Both the position numbers and the translations under genes were made by a program. Below the pieces are notes generated by a model, which made no database searches, was not told where the DNA came from, and saw nothing but the letters and a program-made list of their open reading frames with translations. From Sva-07 sp963715285 (lineage in GTDB: Bacteria; Actinomycetota; Acidimicrobiia; Acidimicrobiales; Ilumatobacteraceae): a DNA stretch of 64,000 nucleotides. Shown here piece by piece: positions 54,121 through 64,000 of the stretch (position 1 is its first letter; every line of letters begins with the position of its first letter). The stretch is taken from positions 62,001 through 126,000 of the forward strand of contig CAVQRU010000007.1 of the NCBI GenBank assembly GCA_963715285.1. Direction: 5' to 3'.

Positions 54121-54587
54121 CGCGGCACCTCGCAGCGGGCGTGGACCGTCCGGTCGACGAGACTGTTGCCGTCCTCGACCTGCGCGACCACGTCGTGGCG
54201 TTCCGTGACGACCTCGATCGCAACGGTCGAGCGCGGGAGACCGTCCCATCGGGCTGCGCGCTCGGCGATGTCGACGCAACGCTGCGCGGCACGTCCGTCG
54301 CCGATCGCATCGCGCAGCTCGCCGGCGACGACGAGCGGGTCGTCGCTCTCACCGATCACGCCGAGCGTCAGCGTCGAGGCAACACCGTCGGGGTCGACCG
54401 CCTGGGCCGTCGCGAACGTCACCCGATCACCCCTGGCACGCGAGTACATGGGATAGGTCGACAACGGGAACCCGTCTCGATCGAGCGCGACCGGCGCAAC
54501 GAGCGCGGCGACGACGGCGGCGGTCACCAGGACGCGGCCACGTCGATCCACTCCCCCAGCATGACGCGGCCGACCGCGTGGGAGCAC
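54117..54587 (-). CDS. hypothetical single-helix protein paired with the HTTM protein
   Basis: 156 residues; one helix VLVTAAVVAALVAPVAL near residue 20, then a soluble domain with DGFPLSTYPMYSRARG that I associate with small partners of HTTM proteins. Overlaps the HTTM gene by 4 nt. Role unknown; a membrane-anchored partner is the simplest inference. Confidence 0.7.
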   Translation of the reverse strand: MLPRGRPRHAGGVDRRGRVLVTAAVVAALVAPVALDRDGFPLSTYPMYSRARGDRVTFATAQAVDPDGVASTLTLGVIGESDDPLVVAGELRDAIGDGRAAQRCVDIAERAARWDGLPRSTVAIEVVTERHDVVAQVEDGNSLVDRTVHARCEVPR

Positions 54588-54593
54588 CGCGGA

Positions 54594-55136
54594 TCAGGTG
54601 GAACGGATCTCGTCGCCGACGCGTACCACGCCGGGTTCGATCACGACCGCGCAGATGCCGCGCAGGCGGAGATCCTTGCGGGAGTTGATCCAGCGGGCAG
54701 CGTCGACGCCGTAGCGAGCAGCGAACTTCGCACAGCCGTTGTGAGGTTTGGTCGTCACCTCGATGATCGCGCTCCCGACCACCAGCCGGGTTCCGGCGGG
54801 GCAGTTCGCCTCCGACAGGTCGAAATCGACGATCAGTTGGTCACCGGCCGGCGGCCAATCGGCGCGGTCGGGCCCGGCCACCGCCTCGAGCGCTCGGGCC
54901 GACATCAGGTTCAGTTCACCGAGCGGATCGGCCGCACCGCCGCCCGGCCTCGAACTCCCGCGCTCGAGGTAGTTGTCGCCGACGAGGCCGATGCCCGGCC
55001 GCAGTTCACCCTCGGACAGGACCATCCGCTCACCCGAGGCCGGTCGGGCCACGATCAACTCGATACTGCCGACCTCGGACGGCGCATCGGCGACGTTGTC
55101 GATGACGGCATCGAGCTCCGCGGTCGTGGCGAACAC
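54594..55136 (-). CDS. MOSC-domain protein
   Basis: 180 residues. MOSC beta-barrel with GIGLVGDNYLER, NLMSARALEAVAG, DFDLSEANCPAGTRLVVGSAIIEVT and the Cys of KPHNGCAKFAARYG. MOSC domains handle molybdenum cofactor sulfur in molybdenum enzymes. GTG 55136 is used since the frame upstream lacks the family pattern. Only 6 nt from the upstream small gene. Confidence 0.83.
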   Translation of the reverse strand: MFATTAELDAVIDNVADAPSEVGSIELIVARPASGERMVLSEGELRPGIGLVGDNYLERGSSRPGGGAADPLGELNLMSARALEAVAGPDRADWPPAGDQLIVDFDLSEANCPAGTRLVVGSAIIEVTTKPHNGCAKFAARYGVDAARWINSRKDLRLRGICAVVIEPGVVRVGDEIRST

Positions 55137-55159
55137 GACCCGATTCTGACAGACCCTGA

Positions 55160-56380
55160 TCAGCTGACGGGTGTGAGTTCGGGTGCCGGCTGCGTGCGAG
55201 CTCGCCACAGTGGGGCCGCGACGGCCACGCACAGCAGGCTGATGACGCTGCTGTAGGCCAGCGCCCATTCGGCGCTGACGTTGTCGGCGATCAGCCCGGT
55301 GAGCGGCCCGCCGATCGGCGTCGATCCCAGGAAGGCGACCGCCTGGAGCGCCAGCAGCCGACTGCGCATGTCCGGTGGACACTCCTGCTGGACGATCGCG
55401 TTCGCTCCTGCGATGAACCCGGCGCTCCCCAACCCGAACGGCACCGCCCACACGAACGCGAGCGCCAGGCTCGGTGCCCACGCCAGCCCGAATCCGGCGA
55501 GCGCCATGGCGACCAACGAGCCGAAGAACCAGCGCATCGTGACCTGGTGGTGTCGAGCGGTCAGCAACGAGCCCGTCAGCGAGCCGACCGACATGACCGC
55601 CAGCACCAGCCCGAACACGGCTTCACCGCCCCAGCGTTCGTCGGCGAGCTTCGGGAGGACGACCGCCTGGTTGAACGCCACGGCGCTGACGATCACGAGC
55701 AACGAGTAGATGATCGCCATGTCGCGCCGTCCCGCCACGAAGTGCAGCGCCTCGCGGATCGGCTTGCCGCCCTTCGGGCGCCGCGGCATCGGGAACATCT
55801 CGTCGCGACGGATCGCGATCAGCGAGAAGATGATCGCGAAGAACGTGAGCCCGTTGAAGATGAAGCACCATGCGGTGCCGATCGTGGCCACGAGGCCCGC
55901 TGCCATCGCCGGGCCGAAGATCCGCGAACCGGTCATGACGGCGGTGTTCAGTGACGTCGCGTTCGGGATGTCGGGCGTGGGGACCAGTTCGGTGACCAGA
56001 CCGCGTCGCGCCGGGTTGTCGAATGCGGCGACGATGCCGAGCACCAGCGACAGGCCGTAGACCAGCGGCAGCGTCACCAGTCCTGCGAGGTCGAGGGCGC
56101 CGAGCAGCAACGCCTGCGCCGCGAGGCCGCTCTGGGTGATGATCGCCATCGTGCGCTTGTCGTAGGTGTCGGCGATCACGCCGGCCCACGCACCGAGGAG
56201 CAGCATCGGCAGGAACTGTGCAGCGACGCTGATCCCGACCGACGTCGCCTCGCCGGTCAGGCGGTACACCAGCAGTGACATCGCCGTCATCTGCAGCCAC
56301 GTGCCGACGTTGGAGATCGCCAGTCCCGCGAAGAACAGCCTCGCGTTGTGGTACTTCAGTGAGCGGAACGTGGTCGACAC
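55160..56380 (-). CDS. MFS exporter, EntS-like
   Basis: 406 residues, twelve hydrophobic helices. MFS loop 2-3 signature AGVIADTYDKRTMAI, and EntS/MFS_3 markers FFAGLAISNVGTWLQMTAMSLLVY, FDNPARRGLVTELV and AGANAIVQQECPPDMRSRLLAL. Exporters of this branch move siderophores or drugs; substrate unknown. The 24-nt gap from the MOSC gene allows cotranscription. Confidence 0.87.
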   Translation of the reverse strand: MSTTFRSLKYHNARLFFAGLAISNVGTWLQMTAMSLLVYRLTGEATSVGISVAAQFLPMLLLGAWAGVIADTYDKRTMAIITQSGLAAQALLLGALDLAGLVTLPLVYGLSLVLGIVAAFDNPARRGLVTELVPTPDIPNATSLNTAVMTGSRIFGPAMAAGLVATIGTAWCFIFNGLTFFAIIFSLIAIRRDEMFPMPRRPKGGKPIREALHFVAGRRDMAIIYSLLVIVSAVAFNQAVVLPKLADERWGGEAVFGLVLAVMSVGSLTGSLLTARHHQVTMRWFFGSLVAMALAGFGLAWAPSLALAFVWAVPFGLGSAGFIAGANAIVQQECPPDMRSRLLALQAVAFLGSTPIGGPLTGLIADNVSAEWALAYSSVISLLCVAVAAPLWRARTQPAPELTPVS

Positions 56381-56428
56381 CGTCGCCCATCGTTACCGCT
56401 CCGCGCCCGCGATCCCCGACCGAGCCCA

Positions 56429-56461
56429 GGTGACATCTCGGGTCAGGCCTCAGATGTGACC
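56429..56461. repeat. imperfect dyad downstream of lepA
   Basis: GGTGACATCT (56429-56438) pairs with AGATGTGACC (56452-56461) with one mismatch, enclosing GGGTCAGGCCTC. Resembles the GGGTCnGACCC elements at 4900 and 9502; probable lepA terminator. Confidence 0.45.
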
Positions 56462-56482
56462 GTCAGTCGTCGGAGGTGACCG

Positions 56483-56492
<10 letters not shown>
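56456..56492. repeat. 17-bp direct repeat across the lepA stop
   Basis: GTGACCGTCAGTCGTCG at 56456-56472 and 56476-56492. The second copy contains the lepA stop codon, so the last codons of lepA are duplicated downstream. Confidence 0.7.
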
Positions 56493-58267
<1,775 letters not shown>

Positions 58268-58413
58268 GACCGACCCCACGCTATCTGGGCCGGTTGCTGC
58301 TCATCACGGCACGTTGCCGCGCAACGGAGCCCGCCGATAGAGTCCCAGGGCTGTTCAGAGGGGCATCGGGCTCCCGGACGCGATGATCGACGGAAAGCAC
58401 AGGTTTCGAGGCC

Positions 58414-58668
58414 ATGGCCAACATCAAGAGCCAGAAGAAGCGGATTCTCACCAACGAGAAGCGCCACCAGCGCAACAAGGCCGTCAACGCCGAGGTGAAG
58501 ACGCGCACCAAGCGTGCGACGGAGACCATCGGCACCGACGACAACGCCGAGGCCGTCCGCCTCGCCGTGAAGCGCATCGACAGCGCTGCGTCGAAGGGCA
58601 TCCTGCACAAGAACGCCGCAGCCCGCAAGAAGAGCCGCTTGATGAAGAAGGTCAACGCCGCCGGCTGA
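58414..58668 (+). CDS. rpsT: 30S ribosomal protein S20
   Basis: 84 residues, strongly basic three-helix protein: ANIKSQKKRILTNEKRHQRNKAVNAEVKTR opening and LHKNAAARKKSRLMKKVNA end, both typical of S20. Binds the 5' region of 16S rRNA. Followed by a strong terminator. Confidence 0.97.
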   Translation: MANIKSQKKRILTNEKRHQRNKAVNAEVKTRTKRATETIGTDDNAEAVRLAVKRIDSAASKGILHKNAAARKKSRLMKKVNAAG

Positions 58669-58678
58669 CCCTCCGAAC

Positions 58679-58737
58679 AACCCGAAAAATGCCGGAATCT
58701 GGTCGCTGAGCGACCGATTTCCGGCATTTTTCGGGTT
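58679..58737 (+). terminator. strong intrinsic terminator for rpsT
   Basis: Perfect 19-bp outer stem (58679-58697 with 58719-58737), containing AAAAATGCCGGAA-type arms and an inner GGTCG/CGACC helix, ending in TTTT. The A/T runs make it work in both directions toward holA. Confidence 0.9.
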
Positions 58738-58751
58738 TTCGGGGTCGTGCG

Positions 58752-59711
58752 TCAGCGGCGAAGTTTGGAGAGGCGGGCGACGAGCACCTCCATCACGAGT
58801 TCGGGCTCGAGGTCCTTCGCGCCGCGCAGGTCGAGATCGGCCTGCGCGAGCAGCTCGATCGCCCGTTTCGTCGACGCCGAGCCGAGGCGGTTGTAGGTCT
58901 GCATCGCCTTCTTGGCCGGGAACGCCGACTTGATCCCGGTGGCCTCCATCGCATCGGCCTCCGAACGCGCTCCCGCTCCGTCGAGCTTCGCGAGATTCGA
59001 GTAGTGGTTGTGCACGATCGCCATGATCTGCAGCGGGTGGCGACCACCTGCGTGCATCATCCGGCCGAGCAACGTGAGCGCCTTGGTGGTGTCGCCGGCG
59101 TCGATCGCATCGGTGAAGTCCCACGGCGGCACACCTCCGGCCTCGCCCAGGAACGGCTCGACGTCGGCGAACGTGAGCACGTGATCGGCGCCGTAGGTAC
59201 TGGTGAGCGTTGCGAGGATCCCGTCGAGGCGTCCCGCATCTTCCCCCAGCCACTGCGCGAGCTGTGCGGCCGCGTCCGGCTTGATCCGCAACCCGGCCGC
59301 CGCGATGTGATCGGAGATCCAGCCCTGACGATCCTTCGGTCGGGACGGCGGTGACGTGTTGGTGACCGTGCCGATCGCCTTGACCGCATCGCCGAGCTTC
59401 TTCGGCACCGACCCTCCGGAGACGACCAGCACGAGATCGGTCGAGTCGAGCGGGTTCGCGAGGTACGCGATCAGCGGGGTCAGCTCGTCGGCGGTGAACC
59501 GACCGACATCGCGCGCCACCACCACCCGTTTGTCGGTGAGGAACGACGGCGTCTGTGCGGCGTCGACCACGAGGCGCAGTTCGTAGTCGTCGCTGTCGAA
59601 CTCGTCGACCATCATCGACCGATCGCCGTCGCCGACCAGGTCGTCGACGAGTGCGTGCACCGCCGATCGCAGGATCGACTCGTCGTTGCCACTGAGGAGG
59701 TGGGTCGCCAT
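58752..59711 (-). CDS. holA: DNA polymerase III delta subunit
   Basis: 319 residues. Clamp-loader delta: N-terminal HLLSGNDESILRSAVHALVDDLV, KRVVVARDVGRF, LVLVVSGG, then the C-terminal collar (IKSAFPAKKAMQTYNRLG). The Walker A is degenerate, as usual for delta, which opens the sliding clamp without ATP hydrolysis. In the conserved comEA-comEC-holA order. Confidence 0.92.
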   Translation of the reverse strand: MATHLLSGNDESILRSAVHALVDDLVGDGDRSMMVDEFDSDDYELRLVVDAAQTPSFLTDKRVVVARDVGRFTADELTPLIAYLANPLDSTDLVLVVSGGSVPKKLGDAVKAIGTVTNTSPPSRPKDRQGWISDHIAAAGLRIKPDAAAQLAQWLGEDAGRLDGILATLTSTYGADHVLTFADVEPFLGEAGGVPPWDFTDAIDAGDTTKALTLLGRMMHAGGRHPLQIMAIVHNHYSNLAKLDGAGARSEADAMEATGIKSAFPAKKAMQTYNRLGSASTKRAIELLAQADLDLRGAKDLEPELVMEVLVARLSKLRR

Positions 59712-59762
59712 GGAGACTTCGATTCTTACCGCAACGCGGCCCGCATCACTCGCCGCATCGCC

Positions 59763-61157
59763 TCACGACCGGTGGAACCTCCCCCACCCGATCAGCAGCC
59801 CGACGATCAGGGCCACGACCGCCCACCCCACCCACGACCACGGAGATTCGGGCTCGAGGCGAGCCCCGAGGATCGCGATCGTGTCGACCCACCGGGTGCC
59901 GAGCCACGCCGGGAACATCAGCACCGGAGCGATCCCCGGAGCCACCCCCGCCAGCACACCGGCGGGCAGGCCGTAGAGCATGACCATCCCGGCCACCGGC
60001 ACCGCGAGCAGATTGGCGACGATGCTCACCAGCGGCAACCGTCCGAACACCAACACACTCGGCAGCACCACCCCGACCTGCGCACCCAGCGTGATCCCGA
60101 TCGGCAGCGCGAAGACACCGAGCGCCGCGAGACGATCTGCGAGCCACGGCCCGACCGTGCACACCCCTGCAGTGGCTCCGACCGACAGCCAGAAACCGAT
60201 CGACCATCCGAGGAGCGGATCGACGAGCAACAGGCCGATCACCGCGACCGCCAGGATCCGCACCGGCGATCGCTCGCGCCCCGTGGTGAAGGCCAGCGCG
60301 GACAAGCCGGCCATCACGCCGGCGCGCAGGATCGACGGCTCGACACGCGTCAGCACGACGAACCATCCGATCACGCCGACCGTTGCCACGAATCGCGGCC
60401 AGGGACGCAGCCGTACCAGCAACGGACCGCACGCGGCCAGCACGAACGCGACGTTCTGGCCGGAAACGGCGGTGAGATGCGACAGCCCGCTGGCACGGAA
60501 CCGCTCGATCATCTCGCGTGGCTGATCGCGGTCGTCGCCGATCACGAGGCCGCGGTAGAGCGCGCCGTAGGGATCGGGGATCGTGGCGGCCGCCCGTTCG
60601 ATCGTCGATCGCACGCGGTTGGAGGCGCGGGCGACCGGTGCACCCGGGTCGACGTCGGCGGCCACCTCCAGCTCGAAGGCGCCCACGACGTGCTGCCAGG
60701 CGACCCGGTGCGCACGTTCGGAATCGAGCGCTCGCCGTTCGCCACTCATCTGGACCCACTCGCCGCCGCGCCAGCGCATCACGCGCTGCTGGCGCGCTCG
60801 GCCGCGCGCCCACGTCTCGAACCGCTCGCCCTCGATCTCGACGATCACCCGCGTGCTCGACGGGTACGGCTGGGGATCGTCGACGATGCGAGCCCACCCG
60901 ACGAACACGCCGAGCCGGTCCGGTGCGAGGTCGGCCCAGCTCTGCTGGGAGCGCAGCGCCGCCGCCGTCGCCAACAGCACGGCGAGCAACAACCACACCA
61001 GTGCGGTGCGCCGAATCGACCGCACGGTCGCCACGACCACGAACGCCAGGCCGATCCCCACCCCGGGGTGAGCGAACCGGACCCCGAGCGCCGTGACGAC
61101 CGCGAGCGCCACGACCGCCGCATCGGTGAGGGCGCCGATCACCGCCGGTGAATGCAC
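59763..61157 (-). CDS. comEC: ComEC/Rec2 DNA uptake channel, competence domain only
   Basis: 464 residues from GTG 61157. Competence core IGDDRDQPREMIERFRASGLSHLTAVSGQNVAF, then membrane helices with GERSPVRILA, NLLAVPVAG. The C-terminal beta-lactamase-type domain is absent. ComEC is the channel for single-stranded DNA entry. The start is uncertain: upstream GTG 61208 or later; a longer frame overlaps the divergent membrane gene. Confidence 0.88.
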   Translation of the reverse strand: MHSPAVIGALTDAAVVALAVVTALGVRFAHPGVGIGLAFVVVATVRSIRRTALVWLLLAVLLATAAALRSQQSWADLAPDRLGVFVGWARIVDDPQPYPSSTRVIVEIEGERFETWARGRARQQRVMRWRGGEWVQMSGERRALDSERAHRVAWQHVVGAFELEVAADVDPGAPVARASNRVRSTIERAAATIPDPYGALYRGLVIGDDRDQPREMIERFRASGLSHLTAVSGQNVAFVLAACGPLLVRLRPWPRFVATVGVIGWFVVLTRVEPSILRAGVMAGLSALAFTTGRERSPVRILAVAVIGLLLVDPLLGWSIGFWLSVGATAGVCTVGPWLADRLAALGVFALPIGITLGAQVGVVLPSVLVFGRLPLVSIVANLLAVPVAGMVMLYGLPAGVLAGVAPGIAPVLMFPAWLGTRWVDTIAILGARLEPESPWSWVGWAVVALIVGLLIGWGRFHRS

Positions 61158-61194
61158 GGCAGACGCCCCTGATTCGTCGTAGCCTGACAGCTTC

Positions 61195-61671
61195 GTGACG
61201 TCGTTCACCCCAGTACCACCCGGCGCTCGCCCCTCGCCGTACGACGCCTCGTCGGACGCGCCCCTCGCCGAGGGCCCCCGCTGGTACCGAACGCGCATCC
61301 GGCGGTGGGGGCCACCGCTCGGCCTGCTGGCCCCCGGCGTCGTCGGAGCGATCGCCTACCTGGCGCTGCGATGGTCGGATGCCGCCTGGAGTGGCGCCGT
61401 CGGCCTGATCGGCGGCGTGTTCGCCGCACCCGGCCTGTTGCTCGTGGGGGCGCCATTCGGCGACCGCAGTCTGTATCCGCTCGCGATCGCTGCGTCGGCG
61501 GTGACGTGGGTGCTGGTGGGACTGCTCGCGTCGCGTCGCGCGACCCGCAATCCGATGGCGACCTGGTCCGACTACTGGCGCCACTTCGCCTGGATGTGCG
61601 GCGGCATCTGGGTCGGCTGCGGCCTGGCGCTGGCCATCGCTGCCTTCGTGATCTCCGACTCGCTGATCTGA
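61195..61671 (+). CDS. membrane protein of unknown function
   Basis: 158 residues; about three helices (GLLAPGVVGAIAYLALRW; AVGLIGGVFAAPGLLLVG; ALAIAASAVTWVLVGLLASRR; IWVGCGLALAIAAFVI). Wedged between the competence genes comEC and comEA in the opposite orientation. GTG 61195 start. No family recognised; it may share a divergent promoter with comEC. Confidence 0.7.
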   Translation: MTSFTPVPPGARPSPYDASSDAPLAEGPRWYRTRIRRWGPPLGLLAPGVVGAIAYLALRWSDAAWSGAVGLIGGVFAAPGLLLVGAPFGDRSLYPLAIAASAVTWVLVGLLASRRATRNPMATWSDYWRHFAWMCGGIWVGCGLALAIAAFVISDSLI

Positions 61672-61698
61672 CCGACGGCAGCTCCACGATCGCTGCCA

Positions 61699-62421
61699 TC
61701 ACGTCGTGACGAGGTCGCGCAGTGCGTCGAGCTTGGCGGGACCGATGCCGGGAACGCGATCGAGATCCTCGACGTTCACGAACGGGCCGTTGCGCTCACG
61801 CTCGGTGACGATCGCGGTGGCCGTGGCCGGCCCGACACCGGGCAGGGTCTCGAGCAATTCGGCGGTCGCTCGATTGACGTCGATCGGGCCGACGGGCTGC
61901 GCGCCGTCACCGGCACCGACAGCGGCCGACTCGACCACCTGCTCGCCCACCGCCGGGACGTACACACGGGTCCCGTCCACGACGACCGCGGCGAGATTGA
62001 GTGCGTTCCAATCGGCGTCGGGCGCGGGCCCGCCGGCGGCGACCACGGCATCACGAACGCGCGCGCCCGGCTCGAGGACGTAGACCCCCGGGGCGATCAC
62101 GGACCCGGCGACGTGCACCAGCACCGGCAACTCCGCAGTAGCGCCCCCGGCGGACGCCGCGTTCTCCGACGAGCCGTTGGCGGTGTCGCGTCCGATCGTG
62201 GTCGCGACGGCCATCGTGAGCGACGCTTCGGTCGGAGGTGGCGGCGTGCGTACCAACCAGTAGGCGCCGGCGCACACCACGACGACGGCGACCGACGATG
62301 CCATGAGCCGCGCAACGCCGAACCATGTGATCCAGGCTCGTGCCCGCTCCGCCGGCGACACCGGCACGTCGGGCCTCGACAAGGGTTCCACGATCGACCT
62401 CCTCGACCGTTCGATGCGCAA
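61699..62421 (-). CDS. comEA: ComEA, DNA-binding competence protein
   Basis: 240 residues. Membrane anchor SSVAVVVVCAGAYWLVRT, SLBB beta-grasp (VHVAGSVIAPGVYVLEPGARVRDAV) and C-terminal double helix-hairpin-helix (DVNRATAELLETLPGVGPATATAIV, RVPGIGPAKLDALRDL). Binds incoming DNA outside the membrane and passes it to ComEC. Confidence 0.93.
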   Translation of the reverse strand: MRIERSRRSIVEPLSRPDVPVSPAERARAWITWFGVARLMASSVAVVVVCAGAYWLVRTPPPPTEASLTMAVATTIGRDTANGSSENAASAGGATAELPVLVHVAGSVIAPGVYVLEPGARVRDAVVAAGGPAPDADWNALNLAAVVVDGTRVYVPAVGEQVVESAAVGAGDGAQPVGPIDVNRATAELLETLPGVGPATATAIVTERERNGPFVNVEDLDRVPGIGPAKLDALRDLVTT

Positions 62422-62481
62422 CGCGCAACGTTCACCAGGAGGGAGTCGGTGTGGGCAACGCTACCGGCGTCGCCTCTCGTT

Positions 62482-63459
62482 TCAGGTCGGCGGGCCGGAG
62501 GAGGCGGCGCGCCAGAACGCGCGGTAGCTGGGGTACTCGATCGCCTCGGTCACCCAGCCGGCGCGCACGAGTTCGTCGTGCAGGCGCGGCAGGTTGCGCC
62601 ACGGCACGCCCATGTCGACGTGGTGGGCCAGGTGCCAACCGGTGTTGTACGGCACCATCCAGTAGCGGGCGAGACGACTCTGGCGGATCACGTGCGTGGT
62701 GAGACGGCGATCCTTCGAGCGCACCATGCCGCCGTGTTCGGCGATCGCCCGCAGGCGGTTCGACACCTTCCACAGGGTCGCCCACGACACGATCCACACG
62801 ACGTACGCCAGCGGGCGCATGAACAGGACGGACACGCCGAGCATCACGATCTGCACCGCGAGGATCTGCTTGGCCTCGGTCTGCCCGCGGCGCAAGGCGT
62901 GGTACAGCGAGCGGAAGTTCTTGTAGCCGCTGATGCCGAGCGCATCGCGCGTCAGCTTCCTGCGCCACGAGTCGGCGGGCACGGGATACCCCGAGTAGAG
63001 CGCCAGATCGGGCTCGTCGGGACCCATCTCGTCGCGATGGTGGGCGAAGTGCGCCCGTCGATACGCGAGCATCGCCTGGTAGGTCGGATACGCGAGCAGC
63101 CAACGGCCGACGGTGTCGTTGGCCCGACGGTTGGTGAACAGCAGCCGGTGGGCAGCCTCGTGAGCGAGGATGTTGAGGCACACGTGGCCACGCACCATCA
63201 GCACGAACGCCAGCAGGTACGACCACCAGGTGTTGATCCAGGCGGCCGCGATCACGACGCCGAACGACTGCAGGAGCGTGCTCGTGACCGCGACGACGTT
63301 GCGCGGGTTCGAGATTCGCCGCAGCTCGTTGCGGAGCGGCGGCAGCGGCTTGCCGCGCTCGTTCAGTCGATCGGTCGGCAGGACGTCGGGCAGCGCGTCG
63401 GCCGGCGGCACCATCGTCCTCGGCATTCGTGGAACTGCCGGAGTCGCCATCTGCGTCAT
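62482..63459 (-). CDS. membrane fatty-acid desaturase
   Basis: 325 residues with the three His boxes HEAAH, HFAHH and HLAHHVD, spaced as in membrane di-iron desaturases and hydroxylases. Four hydrophobic helices. Could desaturate fatty acids or carotenoid/sterol-like lipids; family overlaps hydroxylases. Divergent from the PaaX gene by 18 nt. Confidence 0.88.
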   Translation of the reverse strand: MTQMATPAVPRMPRTMVPPADALPDVLPTDRLNERGKPLPPLRNELRRISNPRNVVAVTSTLLQSFGVVIAAAWINTWWSYLLAFVLMVRGHVCLNILAHEAAHRLLFTNRRANDTVGRWLLAYPTYQAMLAYRRAHFAHHRDEMGPDEPDLALYSGYPVPADSWRRKLTRDALGISGYKNFRSLYHALRRGQTEAKQILAVQIVMLGVSVLFMRPLAYVVWIVSWATLWKVSNRLRAIAEHGGMVRSKDRRLTTHVIRQSRLARYWMVPYNTGWHLAHHVDMGVPWRNLPRLHDELVRAGWVTEAIEYPSYRAFWRAASSGPPT

Positions 63460-63477
63460 GGGTCGATGTTACACTCA

Positions 63478-64000
63478 ATGATCGCTGTGATCAATCCTCG
63501 TATCACCACGCCGGAGGCCTCGTCCGAGCTCCGACCGCTCAGTCCACGCTCGATCGTGCTGTCGGTGCTGCTCGGGTCCCATCCGCCGTCGATGCCGGTG
63601 GGCCGCCTGTTGGCGTTCACCTCCCTGTTCGGCATCACCGATGGCACCGCCCGCACGGCGCTCTCGCGGATGGTGACCAACGGCGAACTGGTGAACGTCG
63701 AGGGGACCTACCGTCTGGGCGGCCGCCTGCTCGAACGTCAAGCCCAGCAGGACGCGGGACGGGCCGGACCGACGGGCGACTGGGACGGGACCTGGTGGCT
63801 CGCAGCGGTCACCACCGACCGGCGGTCGGTGGCTGCGCGTCGCGACTTCCGCTCGCGGGTGATCGGGGCGCGGTTCGGCGAGTTGCGTCCCGACACGTGG
63901 CTGCGGCCCGCCAACATCGACGTACCGCTGGACCTCCCCGACGTGGTCCTCACACGTGGACCGATGCTGACCGGCGACGCAGCCGCTCTGGTCGCGAGCC
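63478..64000 (+). CDS. paaX: PaaX-family transcriptional regulator, 3' end cut by window edge
   Basis: 174 residues visible. N-terminal winged helix (PLSPRSIVLSVLLGSHPPSMPVG, FGITDGTARTALSRMVTNGELVNVEGTYRL) and DWDGTWWLAAVTTDRRSVAARRDFRS typical of PaaX, a GntR-like repressor of phenylacetate or related pathways. Target unknown, possibly the divergent desaturase, since the two start codons are 18 nt apart. ATG 63478. Confidence 0.85.
   Translation, partial: MIAVINPRITTPEASSELRPLSPRSIVLSVLLGSHPPSMPVGRLLAFTSLFGITDGTARTALSRMVTNGELVNVEGTYRLGGRLLERQAQQDAGRAGPTGDWDGTWWLAAVTTDRRSVAARRDFRSRVIGARFGELRPDTWLRPANIDVPLDLPDVVLTRGPMLTGDAAALVAS

Overview
The window is a high-GC chromosomal segment that reads as an actinobacterium. 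A marine/soil Acidimicrobiia (Ilumatobacter-like) is my best guess. Supporting observations are frequent GTG starts, many ATGA/TGATG gene overlaps, a BldD-type regulator with the c-di-GMP signature, a PdtaR-like ANTAR regulator next to polA, monomeric isocitrate dehydrogenase, a maleylpyruvate-isomerase-fold protein of the usually mycothiol-linked type, an SCO6745-family protein and the hrcA-dnaJ2 arrangement. No phage, transposase or CRISPR array was seen. The genus is inference.

Layout. 1-4.9 kb: minus-strand polA (cut by the window edge), ANTAR response regulator and small conserved genes, ending at a tRNA with a CAA anticodon. 5.1-10 kb: a type II fatty-acid synthesis operon fabD-fabH-fabG-acpP-fabF, translationally coupled at three junctions, facing fabZ across a bidirectional terminator. 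FabD carries a C-terminal lipoyl/biotinyl-like domain. 10.3-12.6 kb: fasciclin lipoprotein and a HAD-acyltransferase fusion for phospholipid synthesis. 12.8-18.8 kb: LysR regulator, acyl-CoA carboxylase beta-type protein, citrate synthase and convergent isocitrate dehydrogenase. 18.9-24.8 kb: acyl-CoA dehydrogenase, hydrolase, universal stress protein, amidase, EEP-family protein, quinone reductase. 24.9-31 kb: three SGNH hydrolases, two with C-terminal surface repeats, with an acyltransferase-3 membrane protein, probably a cell-surface acylation set. 31-36.8 kb: accessory metabolism (MDR dehydrogenase, sulfotransferase, SnoaL-like, PadR with a clear operator, DinB/MDMPI protein).

36.8-42.8 kb: one 1980-residue gene joining a SARP-type DNA-binding and BTAD module, a class III nucleotide cyclase, a Ser/Thr kinase, a STAND NTPase, one membrane segment and a beta-propeller. 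This is the most unusual gene here. It is followed by a 2.4-kb segment flanked by a 96-bp repeat of the 3' half of tRNA-Val(GAC), holding three small membrane-protein genes. This looks like a decayed integration at a tRNA attachment site.

45.4-64 kb: core cluster hemW, bldD-like, rsmE, dnaJ, hrcA (with a CIRCE-like operator), then photolyase, flavodoxin preceded by a 12-bp minisatellite, HTTM protein, MOSC protein and MFS exporter, then lepA, rpsT, holA, comEC, comEA, fatty-acid desaturase and a PaaX-family regulator cut by the window end. This order is close to the conserved comEA-comEC-holA-rpsT-lepA-hemW-hrcA-dnaJ-rsmE neighbourhood of other actinobacteria, interrupted by accessory genes.

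All functions are read from motifs and family memory; no database search was run.
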